A stretch of DNA of 64,000 nucleotides, taken from NCBI RefSeq assembly GCF_038397755.1, contig NZ_CP151637.1, forward strand, positions 2,356,001-2,420,000. Reading direction: 5' to 3'. A program made the translations under genes and the position numbers. The notes below the pieces were generated by a model that saw only the letters and a list, made by a program, of their open reading frames with translations, did not search any database and had not been told where the DNA came from. This document shows, one piece after another, positions 1-9,027 of this stretch; position 1 is the first letter of the stretch; the number at the start of each line of letters is the position of its first letter. Source of the DNA: Microbacterium sp. LWH7-1.2. Its GTDB lineage: Bacteria; Actinomycetota; Actinomycetes; Actinomycetales; Microbacteriaceae.

Positions 1-122
1 AACCGGTACTCCATCATGAAGCGCTGCAGCTCGTCCCTGAGCTCCCGCAGCTCGCTCGGCGAGACCGTGATCTCGCCTTCGTCGGACGCCGTCGCGGGCA
101 CCAGAGGTGCGGGAGTCGCCAT
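1..122 (-). CDS. Probable small GTP pyrophosphokinase (RelA/SpoT domain), 5' end only
   Basis: Only the first 40 or so codons are inside the window; the gene runs off the left edge. The start is the ATG at 122. The visible N-terminus is a short acidic leader followed by an ELRELRDELQRFMMEYRF stretch. From memory, this resembles the beginning of actinobacterial small alarmone synthetases, which make (p)ppGpp from GTP or GDP and ATP and carry a helical N-terminus just ahead of the RelA/SpoT catalytic domain. No catalytic residue is visible, so the call rests on this short helix alone. It is transcribed leftwards, with the coiled-coil gene starting upstream on the same strand. Confidence 0.45.
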   Translation of the reverse strand, partial: MATPAPLVPATASDEGEITVSPSELRELRDELQRFMMEYR

Positions 123-196
123 GCCGTTCACGCTAAGCGGCGGCCCTACGAGACTCCTGTGAAGAACGGATGCTGAGCCCTGGCGACGGCCGCAGG

Positions 197-1039
197 TCAG
201 GCGTCATCGAGGGCCAGCTGGGCGCGCTCGGCAGCCTGCGCAGCCTCGCGGGACTTCGCAGCTGCCTCGGACCGCTCGCGCTCGACGGCGTCGAGCTTCT
301 CGGTGGCTGCGCGCTCGTCGCCTTCGAGCGCGGCGAGATCGCGGCGGAGGTCGTCGATGCGCTCGCGGACATGGTCGACCCGTTCCTGCGCCTTGGCACG
401 GCGGGCGTCGACACGGGCGAGCTCCCGCTCGGCCTCGTTCGCGAGACGCTCGGCCTCGCGCGCGGCCTTCTCCGCCGCCTTGCGCGCGCGGCGATCGGCG
501 AGGTCGTCCCGCGGCGGCGGCGCCGGGATCGCGTCCGGGAGCGTCCCGCCGACGGCGTCGGCGAGCGCGGCCGGGTCGATGTCGCCGGCTTCCAGCGGCT
601 TGACGAGCCGCGCGGTGAGGACGGCGGCCGCGGCCGCAGCATCCATCACCGCCGCATTGATCGTCGCCGCGACGTCGTCGCGCGCCGTCGCGCTCAGGGT
701 GCCGCCCGCCTCTTCGGCGAGTCCGACCGCCTGCTTCGCGAGGGCGGCCACGAGCTGCCGCCGCTGCCGGCTGAGGCGCGAGAGCTCCGCGGCGTCGAGG
801 TCGTCCTGGGCTTCGCGCAGGGCCGCCGACAGCTCGACCGCATCGGCGAGCTGCCCGTCGCGCGCGAGCAGGTTGACCGCCCAGGCGGAGACCGTGGGCT
901 TGCGCAGCGCCTTGAGCCGCTTGGCCAGCACGGGTGCCGCGAGGCCTGCGCGCGCGTTGCGCGCCGCGGTGAACTCCGCCGGCGGCAGGGCGTACAGCTC
1001 GGCGGCGAGAGCGTCGAGCTCTGCGTCAACGTCGGCCAT
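197..1039 (-). CDS. Conserved coiled-coil protein of unknown function
   Basis: A 280-residue protein. I chose the ATG at 1039 (MADVDAELDALAAELYALP) because the longer in-frame version starting at 1222 adds a low-quality Arg/Pro-rich leader. Residues 1-60 form a helical domain with a KRLKALRKPTVSAWAVNLLAR segment. The last 110 residues, from about 165, are almost entirely heptad-like Ala/Glu/Arg sequence, so a long coiled coil is expected. There is no signal peptide and no membrane segment. I recognise it only as a protein type common in actinobacteria without an assigned role. It may be co-transcribed with the downstream alarmone-synthetase-like gene 75 bp away. Confidence 0.6.
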   Translation of the reverse strand: MADVDAELDALAAELYALPPAEFTAARNARAGLAAPVLAKRLKALRKPTVSAWAVNLLARDGQLADAVELSAALREAQDDLDAAELSRLSRQRRQLVAALAKQAVGLAEEAGGTLSATARDDVAATINAAVMDAAAAAAVLTARLVKPLEAGDIDPAALADAVGGTLPDAIPAPPPRDDLADRRARKAAEKAAREAERLANEAERELARVDARRAKAQERVDHVRERIDDLRRDLAALEGDERAATEKLDAVERERSEAAAKSREAAQAAERAQLALDDA

Positions 1040-1225
1040 GCGCCCATTGTGTCCCATCGCCCGACCGTTCTCAGGACCGACCGCGACGAGCGCGACCAAA
1101 CGCCGCGGTGCCGCGGCGACCGAGGGGCGCAGCATCCGGAACAGTCCTGCGAACGGTGTGGAACGCCGCAGGATCGCAATTCCGGATGCCCCGCCGCGAA
1201 GCACTCGCGACGGGGCCGCCACGGG

Positions 1226-2314
1226 TCAGACGAACTCGTAGAACCGGAAGGTCCCGAACTCGGGGATGAGGATGCGGACGTCGCTCCAGCCGGCTTCCCG
1301 TGCGTAGCCGCGCAGCGTCGACGGGCGCATCACCGTGCCGGTGCCGGCGCTGGGGCGGTGCGAGAGGCCGTCGGGCAGGCACACGAACAGGCTGAACCCG
1401 TAGAGCAGGCGCTCGAGTTCACCGGCGTCGGCGCTGAAGTGCTCCTCGGTCGCCTCGTCCATGACCACGACGGGTCCTCCTTCGCGCACCGCACGACGCG
1501 CAGCGGCGAGCACCTGGGCGGGATGCGGCATGTCGTGCAGGCACTCGAAGGCGAACACGGCGTCGAAGGGGCCGTGCTCGTGGACGAGCGCGGCATCGCA
1601 CAGCAGGAACTCGACCCGGTCGGCGACACCGGCCTCGGCGGCGTTGCGCCGGGCGATCTCGACCGACGCCTCGTCGACATCGAAGCCGACCACCGCCAGC
1701 TGCGGATACGCCTGGGCCAGCGAGATCGACGACCACCCGCCGCCGGAGCCGAGGTCGGCGATGCGGGCTCCGGGTCGCCGCAGCACGTCGTCGAGGCGAC
1801 CGACGTCGGCGAAGAGCGCCGGGACCTGCTGCAACCAGGGCCGGTTCAGGTCGGCCTGGGCCTCCCGCGCGTGCGCGCCGAGCTGCTCCCAGCTCACCCC
1901 GCCGCCCGTGCGGTACGCATCGATGAGCGCCTCCAGCTGGGTCCCGGACGCCGCAGCCATGCGAGCGAAGGGCTCCAGGTAGGCCGTGCTGGCGCGGTCG
2001 AGCAGCACCTCGGCGACCCCGGGAGCGAGGCGGAAGCTCCGGGCGGCGGCATCCGTCGCGCCGTCGACGTCGAGGATTCCCGTCGCCGCCTGCTGCTCGA
2101 GCCACTCGCGGGCGTAGCGCGGATCGGTGTGCGTCCGGCCGGCGAGCTCGCCGAAGGTGAGGCCGTCGGCGTCCGCCAGGGCGGCGTACCACCCCAGCTG
2201 CGAGCCCAGGTGCACGGACATCAGGTCCATCCAGGCGAGCGTCGCTTTCATGACCCGGTCCGCGAACGCGGTCGTCGCGTCCTGCGCGGTGTCGGTGATG
2301 GTGATCGTGGTCAT
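1226..2314 (-). CDS. Class I SAM-dependent methyltransferase
   Basis: A 362-residue protein starting at the ATG at 2314, preceded by a good AAGGAGAT ribosome binding site. Residues 20-85 look like a winged-helix N-terminal domain (MDLMSVHLGSQLGWYAAL...LTFGELAGRTH). The Rossmann methyltransferase core follows, with SAM motif I (ADLGSGGGWSSI) near residues 186-197, an acidic ribose-binding loop (VVGFDVDEAS) near 208-217 and a CLHDMPHP segment near 258-265. This architecture resembles the mycobacterial Rv2258c type. The substrate is not visible. The LuxR-type regulator gene lies 140 bp upstream on the same strand and may control it. Confidence 0.8.
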   Translation of the reverse strand: MTTITITDTAQDATTAFADRVMKATLAWMDLMSVHLGSQLGWYAALADADGLTFGELAGRTHTDPRYAREWLEQQAATGILDVDGATDAAARSFRLAPGVAEVLLDRASTAYLEPFARMAAASGTQLEALIDAYRTGGGVSWEQLGAHAREAQADLNRPWLQQVPALFADVGRLDDVLRRPGARIADLGSGGGWSSISLAQAYPQLAVVGFDVDEASVEIARRNAAEAGVADRVEFLLCDAALVHEHGPFDAVFAFECLHDMPHPAQVLAAARRAVREGGPVVVMDEATEEHFSADAGELERLLYGFSLFVCLPDGLSHRPSAGTGTVMRPSTLRGYAREAGWSDVRILIPEFGTFRFYEFV

Positions 2315-2454
2315 CGTGATCTCCTTCGTGAAGCGTGAGCGTCCATCTGACGACGAAGCTACGGATCCTGCGGCGCAGCGCGCGTCGGGAGAAACGCGCA
2401 ATCCAGCGGCGGCCGTCTGCACCATTCGATGCAGGACGTCGCCGAGCGCGGTGC

Positions 2455-4071
2455 TCAGCGGCGCCGGCCGCGCTCGCGCCACCACGCGGCGGCGGCGGTG
2501 CGCGAGCCGACGTCGACCTTCACGTAGATGTTGGCGAGGTGCCGGCTCACGGTCTTCTCGCTGATGAAGAGCTCGTCGGCGATCTGCCTGTTCGCCTTGC
2601 CCTGGGCGACGAGCTCGACGATCTCGCGCTCCCTGGCTGTCAGCGGCCCGCCGTCTTCGGCAGACGCCGATCGCACGACCACCGGCGGCGCACCGAGCCG
2701 CTCGAAGATCACGCCCGCCTGCTCCCGCAGCTGTGCGGCGAGGGCCCGCTCGCCTCGCAGCTCCTGCGCGGTGGCGAGCCAGCTCAGCACGTTCGCCTGC
2801 TCCCACGGCTGCCCGAGGCGCCGGAACCGGTCGAGGGCCGTGTGCAGCCGACCGATCGCGCCCACGGCATCGCCGGCATGGATCAGGAGGATCCCCCGGG
2901 CATGCGCCGCCCACGCGTGGAACCCGTCGCTGCCGAAGGCCCGCGCGTCCTCCTCGAGTTCGTCGAGCAGGTGCTCCGCCTCCTGCGACCGCCCGTCCGC
3001 GAGCGCGATCTCGATCGCCGGACGCAGCAGCCGAGCTCGGCCGACGCGATCCCTCTGCTCGAGCATGGCGGCGATCATCGCCGCCGCGCGCTCGGTGTCG
3101 CCCTCCGCGAGCGTCAGCAGCGCTTCGCCCGGCACAGGGTCGACGCCCGCCTCGCTCGCACGGCGGTACGCCTCCCGCGCTCCGGCGGCGTCGCCGCGGA
3201 GGCGCCGGATCTCGCCCAGCTGGTTCCAGCCCTCGCCGGCGATCCAGGGATGATGGGATCCGAGGTCCTCGCACGCGCGCTGCAGCGCCGCTTCCGCGGC
3301 ATCCCATTCCCCGCTCGCCGATTGCAGCTCGAGGCGGTGCACGCGGCAGACGCCGGCGTAGACGACGTGCGCGCCGCGCGCGGCGCACCACGCCTCGGTC
3401 GCGCGGGTCCAGTCGGCCATGCGGCGGAAGTCGGCGAGCTCGTGGCACACGTGGATGGTGGTGCACAGCACGTCGCCCGCCCACTCGGCGTCGAGCTCGT
3501 CCGACACGACGCACAGCATGGCCTCGTCGAGCTGCGCGAATCCCTCCGCGGTGCGCCCCGCCCGGATGAGGTGCATCCCGGCCACGACCGCGCTCAGCGC
3601 CGACACCGCGGGCTGACGCAGCATGGCTGCCAGCTCCCGCATGCGCGACACGCTCTCGGCGGGCCACAGCGCGCCGGTGTCGTCGAGGTCCATGCTCGCC
3701 GTGAGGTACACCTCGTAGGCGTGCCCGCGGCCGTCGGGAAGATCGGCGAGGATCCTCCGCGCGCGTCGCAGCCAGGCGGTGCCCACCGTCATCTCGCCAC
3801 GGGTCAGTCGCACGAGTGTCACGACGAGTGCCGCCTCGGCCGCGCCCATCGCGTCGCCCTCGTCCGTCAGTGCCCGGAACGCCGATTCGAGGTGCGTGAG
3901 GCCCGCTTCCTGCCGCCCGAGCCACCATTCGCACGACCCGAGAGCGCGCAGGTCGGCGCCGGTGGCCGCGACGTCGCGGCGGCCTGCCTCGAACGCCTCG
4001 CGCGCCGTCTCCCAGTCACCGGACCGGTATGCCGTCCGCGCTCGCTCGAGCGCGTCGACCGTGTCCGCCAT
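2455..4071 (-). CDS. LuxR-type transcriptional regulator with TPR-like sensor region
   Basis: A 538-residue protein. The ATG at 4071 (MADTVDALERARTAYRSGDW) is preferred over one ten codons upstream, which adds only basic residues. Residues 1 to about 465 are a string of helical Ala/Leu-rich repeats of TPR or bacterial-transcriptional-activator type. The C-terminal 65 residues form a LuxR helix-turn-helix: LTAREREIVELVAQGK, then ISEKTVSRHLANIYVKV. There is no Walker motif, so it is not a canonical ATP-dependent LAL regulator. The gene precedes the methyltransferase on the same strand. Its first 56 nt overlap the end of the PQ-loop gene. The ligand and targets are unknown. Confidence 0.8.
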   Translation of the reverse strand: MADTVDALERARTAYRSGDWETAREAFEAGRRDVAATGADLRALGSCEWWLGRQEAGLTHLESAFRALTDEGDAMGAAEAALVVTLVRLTRGEMTVGTAWLRRARRILADLPDGRGHAYEVYLTASMDLDDTGALWPAESVSRMRELAAMLRQPAVSALSAVVAGMHLIRAGRTAEGFAQLDEAMLCVVSDELDAEWAGDVLCTTIHVCHELADFRRMADWTRATEAWCAARGAHVVYAGVCRVHRLELQSASGEWDAAEAALQRACEDLGSHHPWIAGEGWNQLGEIRRLRGDAAGAREAYRRASEAGVDPVPGEALLTLAEGDTERAAAMIAAMLEQRDRVGRARLLRPAIEIALADGRSQEAEHLLDELEEDARAFGSDGFHAWAAHARGILLIHAGDAVGAIGRLHTALDRFRRLGQPWEQANVLSWLATAQELRGERALAAQLREQAGVIFERLGAPPVVVRSASAEDGGPLTAREREIVELVAQGKANRQIADELFISEKTVSRHLANIYVKVDVGSRTAAAAWWRERGRRR

Positions 4072-4387
4072 GCGGGAATGGTACCGCCGTCGTCGCGCCA
4101 TGTCCGGGGATCGCTGCGCGGCCTCGCCGCGGGTGCGCCGACAGCCCGTACAGCGCGAGCATGACGGCCATCGTCGTGAGGTAGAAGCCGTGCAGCACCC
4201 AGATCGGACCGAACGGCAGGCTCAGCACGTAGACGGTGTAGACGGCGTTGCCGACGTTGCCCATGACGAGCGCGCTGAGGCTGTACGAGCGCAGGTCGCC
4301 GGATCGCACGGCCTTCACCACCATCGGCAGGTTGGCCGCGGCGAAGAGCACGGTCGAGACCGTACCGGCGAGCGTCGCAGCGTCCAT
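4016..4387 (-). CDS. Small PQ-loop/SemiSWEET-like membrane protein
   Basis: A 123-residue protein from the ATG at 4387 (MDAATLAGTVSTVLFAAANLP). The first 85 residues contain three hydrophobic segments, roughly 5-22, 33-55 and 60-80. They enclose an ANLPMVVKA loop, which resembles the PQ-loop core of SemiSWEET/MtN3-type proteins that form small sugar or amino-acid transporters as dimers. The last 35 residues are polar and Arg/Gly-rich and overlap the start of the LuxR-type gene by 56 nt, so the C-terminal tail may be poorly conserved. Transport function is inferred from topology only. Confidence 0.6.
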   Translation of the reverse strand: MDAATLAGTVSTVLFAAANLPMVVKAVRSGDLRSYSLSALVMGNVGNAVYTVYVLSLPFGPIWVLHGFYLTTMAVMLALYGLSAHPRRGRAAIPGHGATTAVPFPHGGHGRRARASADGIPVR

Positions 4388-4480
4388 ATAGGGAAGATAC
4401 GGATGCTGCCACCGCCGATACATCGGCAGTTATACCCATTTCCGCCAGGGGCAGGTCTGCCGCCCGCCCCAGTCGCGGCT

Positions 4481-5785
4481 TCACGCAGAGAGGACGGATG
4501 CCGCCTGCCGCGCGGCGCCGAGGGCAACGTACTCCCCCGGCTCGGGCACTTCGACCGGCAGGCCCAGCACGAGCGGCGCGACCCGGCGCACCGCCTCGGA
4601 CTGCGCGCCGCCGCCGACGAGCAGCGCGCGTTCGAGCGGCACGCCGAGTCCGCGGAGCGCTTCGAGGCCCGCGGCGAGGCCGGAGAGCATCCCCTCGACG
4701 GCGGCGCGCGCGAGATTCTCGCGCGTCGTCGAGGCGAGGGTCATGCCGGTGAGCGACGCCGTGGCGTCGGGCAGGTTCGGCGTGCGCTCGCCCTCGAAGT
4801 ACGGCACGAGCGTGAGTCCCGCGGCGCCCGGCTCGGCGGCCAGCGCGAGCTGGGAGAGCTCGGCGTGATCGACGCCGAGGACACGTCCGATCGCATCCAG
4901 CACGCGCGCCGCGTTGAGCGTGGCGACGAGCGGCAGGAAGCGGCCCGTGCAGTCTGCGAATCCGGCGACCGTCCCAGTGGGGTCGATCGTGCGCTCCTCG
5001 CTCACCGCGAAGACGGTTCCGCTCGTGCCGATCGACACGACCACGTCTCCGGGACCCGCGCCGAGCCCGAGCGCCGCGCCCGCGTTGTCGCCGGCGCCGC
5101 CGCCGACGCGTCGGCCCGCGGCATCCGTCACCCATTCGTCGGGTCCGAGCACGCGCGGAAGCACGGCGTCGTGCCCGAGTGCGGCGACGAGGAGGTCGCG
5201 GTCGTAGCCGCCGGTCGCAGGGTTCCAGTAGCCGGTGCCCGAGGCGTCGGAGCGGTCGGTGACGAGCTCGTCGAGCAGGGGACCGCGCGGCGAGTCGCCG
5301 GAGGGCCCGAAGCCGCGCAGCCGCCAGGTCAGCCAGTCGTGCGGGAGCGCGACTGCTGCGACCCGCGCTGCGTTGTCGGGCTCGGTGTCGCGCAGCCAGC
5401 GGAGCTTCGTGATCGTGAAGGATGCGACGGGCACGAGGCCCGTCCGCCGTGCGAGCTCGTCGGCCCCGAACTCGGCTGTGAGGTCGGCCGCCGCCTGCGC
5501 CGAGCGGGTGTCGTTCCACAGCAGCGCATCGCGGACGACCCGGCCTTCGGCGTCGAGCGCGACCATGCCGTGCTGCTGCCCGCCGATCGCCCACGCCTCG
5601 ACGTCGTCGATCCCGCCGGCGTCGGCGATCGCCGCCTGCAGCGCGGTCCACCACGCCTCGGGGTCGACCGACGTGCCGTCGGGGTGCGACGCGCGCCCCT
5701 GCCTCACCACCGCCTGGGTCGAGGCATCCGTGATCACGACCTTGCAGGACTGCGTCGACGAGTCGACTCCCATGACGAGGCTCAT
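4481..5785 (-). CDS. xylB: Xylulokinase
   Basis: A 434-residue FGGY-family kinase that phosphorylates D-xylulose to D-xylulose 5-phosphate, the second step of xylose catabolism. The ATG at 5785 begins [17 protein letters not shown], the FGGY phosphate-binding motif. Other landmarks are [24 protein letters not shown] with the likely catalytic Asp, VVSIGTSGT, and the C-terminal [14 protein letters not shown] and [10 protein letters not shown] segments. At 434 residues it is somewhat short compared with E. coli XylB (about 484). xylA lies 165 bp upstream on the same strand. That gap carries a repeated CATGTCCC element rather than a tight operon junction. Confidence 0.93.
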   Translation of the reverse strand: MSLVMGVDSSTQSCKVVITDASTQAVVRQGRASHPDGTSVDPEAWWTALQAAIADAGGIDDVEAWAIGGQQHGMVALDAEGRVVRDALLWNDTRSAQAAADLTAEFGADELARRTGLVPVASFTITKLRWLRDTEPDNAARVAAVALPHDWLTWRLRGFGPSGDSPRGPLLDELVTDRSDASGTGYWNPATGGYDRDLLVAALGHDAVLPRVLGPDEWVTDAAGRRVGGGAGDNAGAALGLGAGPGDVVVSIGTSGTVFAVSEERTIDPTGTVAGFADCTGRFLPLVATLNAARVLDAIGRVLGVDHAELSQLALAAEPGAAGLTLVPYFEGERTPNLPDATASLTGMTLASTTRENLARAAVEGMLSGLAAGLEALRGLGVPLERALLVGGGAQSEAVRRVAPLVLGLPVEVPEPGEYVALGAARQAASVLSA

Positions 5786-5802
5786 CGCTTCCCACTTTCC
5801 TT

Positions 5803-5877
5803 CATGTCCCGGTTTGTGCTTTTCATGTCCCGATTCCCGCCCCTGGAGCCGCCCCACACAGCGGAAAGTGGGACATG
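5803..5877. repeat. CATGTCCC-containing intergenic repeats between xylA and xylB
   Basis: CATGTCCC occurs at 5803-5810 and 5824-5831 and in inverted form at 5870-5877. The inverted copy is part of a longer element, CCACACAGCGGAAAGTGGGA followed by CATG (5854-5877). A related arrangement with CTTTCGG, GGCTGTGTGG and (A/G)TGTCCC words is found at 39551-39621, in the gap between two permease genes. The two gaps therefore seem to share a diverged dispersed repeat. A regulatory role is possible but unproven. Confidence 0.5.
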
Positions 5878-5950
5878 CTCCGCCGGAGACGGGAGGAAGA
5901 CGGATGCGGCGGCCGACCTGTTCGGTCCGCCGCCGCGGTCTCGCATCAGG

Positions 5951-7141
5951 TCAGCCGCGGGCGCCGAGCAGGTGCTCGGTCGCGAGCTGCTGCAGACGGA
6001 CGAAGCCGAAGCCCTTCCCGCCGAGGTACACCGACGGGTCGAAGTCCTCGTATGCCGAGCGGTCCGCGAGGAAGTCGTCGTACGACTCGCCGTCGTTGAG
6101 CGTCGGCACCGAGAGCTCGTCGACCTTGGCTGCGGCGAGCGCCTCCTGCACCTCGGGGTCGGCGCGGAAGGCCGCGGCGCGCTCCTTGAGCAGCAGGTAG
6201 GTGCGCATGTTCGCGGCGGCCGAGTCCCACACGCCGGTCTCGTCCTCGGTGCGCGAGGGCTTGTAGTCGAAGTGACGAGGGCCGTCGTAGGCGGGGACGC
6301 CGCCGGGGCCGCCATTCTCGAGCAGGTCGACCAGCGCGAACGCGTTGTGCAGGTCGCCGTGGCCGAACACGAGGTCCTGGTCGTACTTGATGCCGCGCTG
6401 ACCATTGAGGTCGATGTGGAAGAGCTTGCCGTGGAACAGCGCCTGCGCGATGCCGGCGGCGAAGTTGAGGCCCGCCATCTGCTCGTGACCGACCTCGGGG
6501 TTGAGGCCGACGAGCTCCGGGCGCTCGAGCGAGTCGATGAACGCGATCGCGTGGCCGAGCGTCGGGAGCAGGATGTCGCCGCGCGGCTCGTTCGGCTTCG
6601 GCTCGATGGCGAAGCGGATGTCGTAGCCCTTGTCGGTGACGTAGTCGCCGAGGAGGTTCACGGCCTCGCGGTAGCGCTCGAGCGCGGCGCGGATGTCTTT
6701 GGCCGAGTCGTACTCGGCACCCTCGCGGCCGCCCCACATGACGAAGGTCTTGGCACCGAGCTCGGCGCCGAGGTCGAGCTGGCGGAAGACCTTGCGCAGG
6801 GCGAAGCGGCGCACGTCGCGGTCGTTCGACGTGAAGCCGCCGTCCTTGAAGACGGGAGCCGAGAAGAGGTTGGTCGTCACCATCGGGATGATGAGGCCGG
6901 TGTCGTCGAGCGCGCCCTTGAGGCGGTCGATCTGCGTCTGGCGCTCAGCATCCGTCGATCCGAACGCGAACAGGTCGTCGTCGTGGAAGGTGAGGCCGTA
7001 GGCGCCGAGCTCGGCGAGCTTCTCGACGGCGTGCACCACGTCGAGGTGATTGCGGGTCGGCCCACCGAAGGGATCGGTGCCGTTGTAGCCGATGGTCCAG
7101 AGGCCGAACGAGAACTTGTCGGCGCGGGTGGGGGTGGGCAT
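5951..7141 (-). CDS. xylA: Xylose isomerase
   Basis: A 396-residue enzyme converting D-xylose to D-xylulose, of the short actinobacterial class. The ATG at 7141 has an AAGGAGC ribosome binding site about 6 nt upstream. Active-site features are visible in order: [10 protein letters not shown] (catalytic His53, Asp56), MWGGREGAE, the metal ligand Glu180 in [11 protein letters not shown], Glu216 and His219 in NPEVGHEQ, Asp244 in HIDLNGQ, and Asp254/Asp256 in [12 protein letters not shown]. All expected metal ligands that I could locate are intact. xylB follows downstream. A ROK regulator gene at 7857 reads the opposite way and is the likely controller. A possible operator lies at 7162-7176. Confidence 0.96.
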   Translation of the reverse strand: MPTPTRADKFSFGLWTIGYNGTDPFGGPTRNHLDVVHAVEKLAELGAYGLTFHDDDLFAFGSTDAERQTQIDRLKGALDDTGLIIPMVTTNLFSAPVFKDGGFTSNDRDVRRFALRKVFRQLDLGAELGAKTFVMWGGREGAEYDSAKDIRAALERYREAVNLLGDYVTDKGYDIRFAIEPKPNEPRGDILLPTLGHAIAFIDSLERPELVGLNPEVGHEQMAGLNFAAGIAQALFHGKLFHIDLNGQRGIKYDQDLVFGHGDLHNAFALVDLLENGGPGGVPAYDGPRHFDYKPSRTEDETGVWDSAAANMRTYLLLKERAAAFRADPEVQEALAAAKVDELSVPTLNDGESYDDFLADRSAYEDFDPSVYLGGKGFGFVRLQQLATEHLLGARG

Positions 7142-7161
7142 GACGCTCCTTCGCGAGAAAT

Positions 7162-7176
7162 GTTGCTGCCGACAAC
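7162..7176. promoter_or_regulatory. Candidate ROK/XylR operator upstream of xylA
   Basis: An inverted repeat GTTG-N7-CAAC sits 21-35 bp upstream of the xylA start. A TATAGG-like hexamer lies immediately upstream of it on the xylA strand and could be the -10 element. The position would suit repression of xylA by the nearby ROK protein. The arms are short, so this is a weak call. Confidence 0.35.
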
Positions 7177-7448
7177 CTATACCAGAATGCATGCCGCGTC
7201 CACCCCGCATCACCGGCATACGACCGTCGGTGCGCCTCGACGGCCGCCCTGTGTCCGGTTGTGACCGGAAGTTCACCAGGCATTAACACGACCCGCGGAG
7301 GACAGGGCGGACAATGGTCTCGGGAACGAGATCCGCTTCGCGGCGACGTCGGCATCAGTCCCTAGTCGGCCTTTCCCACCTGCGTCAACCCCTGTGCGGA
7401 AGCTGGCCGTCAGGCGGAGGATCGGGGCATGACGAGAGGAGTCTCCCC
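7177..7448. other. Intergenic region without a recognised gene
   Basis: About 270 bp between the xylA promoter region and the small conserved gene. I find a short inverted repeat, CCGGT-TGTG-ACCGG, at 7255-7268, a ribosome binding site (GAGAGGAG) just ahead of 7449, and nothing else. No convincing ORF or RNA is seen. Confidence 0.4.
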
Positions 7449-7772
7449 ATGGTGCTCGAGAGGCCGTCCTCACCCGCGCGGCGCAATGCTCTGCGATCGC
7501 GTGTCATGCCGTCACTGAAGGAACTGCCGCCACGGCGCCCCGAGCCCCCGGCCCCCGACGACTCACCCGTCCGGTGGGAGCGCATCGACCTCGACCGCTA
7601 CGAGGTCCGCGCCGGCGGAGCGACCGTCGGCTTCATCGACGTCGTCGGAGCGGTGTTCGTCGCCCTCGCCGGACGTCGCTATGACCGGGCCGTCGAGGTG
7701 CTCCAGACGCTCGATTTCGCGGTGGCGGTCGGGTCGATCTCGCCACCCGGCGCCGAGCGCCCTTCCCCCTGA
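7449..7772 (+). CDS. Small conserved hypothetical protein
   Basis: A 107-residue protein. The ATG at 7449 follows a GAGAGGAG ribosome binding site at suitable distance, whereas the longer in-frame extension to 7314 lacks one. The first 40 residues are basic and proline-rich. Residues 45-95 form a compact domain (WERIDLDRYEVRAGGATVGF, then VVGAVFVALAGRRYDRAVEV). There is no signal peptide or catalytic motif. I regard it as a real but uncharacterised actinobacterial protein. It precedes the ROK gene by 84 bp and could be co-transcribed with it. Confidence 0.6.
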   Translation: MVLERPSSPARRNALRSRVMPSLKELPPRRPEPPAPDDSPVRWERIDLDRYEVRAGGATVGFIDVVGAVFVALAGRRYDRAVEVLQTLDFAVAVGSISPPGAERPSP

Positions 7773-7856
7773 CCCTCCGGACCGCACGTGCGACCCGTTT
7801 GACCGGCCGCGCAACAAATCCCGGGACGCCGCCCCGCCGCACCCTACAGTGAGACG

Positions 7857-9026
7857 GTGAGCGATCCGTCCGCAGCCGAGGGTGTGCGTCAGCGCAACCT
7901 GGCGCGGCTGCTGCGTCTGGTGCACCTCGAAGGCCCGCTCTCCCGGGCGCGGCTGACCGAGTCCACCGGGCTCAACCGATCGACGATCGCCGACCTCGTC
8001 GCCGAGCTGGTGCGGGAGGGGCTGGTCGTAGAACGTGCGCCCGACCCATCCCGCCGCGTCGGGCGCCCTTCTCCGGTGGTCATCGCGGATGCGCGGGTGA
8101 TGGCGATCGCCGCCAACCCGGAGGTCGACGCCCTCACGATCGCCGCCGTGGGGCTGGACCGGGGCATCCCGGTCCGCGAACGCATCGAGCTCGACCACCT
8201 GCTGTCACCGGAACAGACGGCACGGCTCATCGCCGAGCGCGTCGAGAGCTGGCGGGCCGGCGAACTCGCCGACGCGCGCATCGTCGGCGTCGGACTCGCC
8301 GTGCCCGGGCTCGTGAGGGCGGCGGACGGGCTCGTCCGCAACGCCCCGCACCTGCACTGGGCCGACGCGCCGGTTCGCGACCTCGTCGCCGACGCCACCG
8401 GCCTGCCGACCGTCGCCGGCAACGACGCGACTCTGGGCGCCATCGCCGAGCACCTCTTCGGCGCCGCAGCCGGCTTCGACGACGTGATCTATCTCAACGG
8501 CGGCGCCAGCGGCATCGGCGGCGGCCTGATCGTGCACGGTCAGCCCCTGCTGGGCGCCGGCGGGTACACAGGCGAGTTCGGTCAGAATCGCCCCGGCATC
8601 GCCTCGGCGACCGACCGTCGCGCCGGCGACGGCGTCCTCGAGGACGAGGTGAGCAGATCCCGGCTGCTCGCCGCCGTCGGACTCCAGACGGCCGACGAGC
8701 CCGCGCTCGCGGCGGCTGTGGCCGCCGCCGGCCCGACCGCGGCCGAGGAGGTCGCGCGACAGCGCCGCATCCTCTCGACCGCCCTCGCCAACGCCGTCAA
8801 CGCGCTCAACCCCTCGGTGGTCGTGCTCGGCGGCTTCCTCGCCACCATCGCCGCAGTCGATGTGCCGGGACTCGGGGCCATGGTTCAGGAGCAGACCATG
8901 TCGGCGACCAGCGAGGAACTCCTCATCCGCGTCGCCTCACTGGCGGAGGATCGCCTGCTGATCGGCGCCGCGGAGGCCGCCTTCGCCGAACTTCTCCGAG
9001 ACCCCGGCGGCGCCGCTCGGAGCTGA
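7857..9026 (+). CDS. ROK-family transcriptional regulator, probable xylose repressor
   Basis: A 389-residue protein starting at the GTG at 7857. Residues 8-60 are a MarR-like winged helix (RNLARLLRLVHLEGPLSRARL, then GLNRSTIADLVAELVREGLV). Residues 80-385 form the ROK sugar-kinase fold, with VGVGLAVPGLV and the sugar-binding GGASGIGGGLIVHGQ segment. The usual ROK zinc motif (CxCGxxGCxE) after the GEFG segment is absent: the region reads GEFGQNRPGIASATDRRAGD, without cysteines. The location between xylA and the GH3/ABC cluster suggests control of xylose or xyloside genes; this is inference from position. Confidence 0.85.
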   Translation: MSDPSAAEGVRQRNLARLLRLVHLEGPLSRARLTESTGLNRSTIADLVAELVREGLVVERAPDPSRRVGRPSPVVIADARVMAIAANPEVDALTIAAVGLDRGIPVRERIELDHLLSPEQTARLIAERVESWRAGELADARIVGVGLAVPGLVRAADGLVRNAPHLHWADAPVRDLVADATGLPTVAGNDATLGAIAEHLFGAAAGFDDVIYLNGGASGIGGGLIVHGQPLLGAGGYTGEFGQNRPGIASATDRRAGDGVLEDEVSRSRLLAAVGLQTADEPALAAAVAAAGPTAAEEVARQRRILSTALANAVNALNPSVVVLGGFLATIAAVDVPGLGAMVQEQTMSATSEELLIRVASLAEDRLLIGAAEAAFAELLRDPGGAARS

Positions 9027-9027
9027 A

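Noticed and set aside
1226..3934. Single 902-residue protein spanning methyltransferase and upstream DNA
   Set aside because: The N-terminal half is an Arg-rich mirror of the LuxR-type gene. A proper ATG with a ribosome binding site occurs at 2314, where methyltransferase homology begins.
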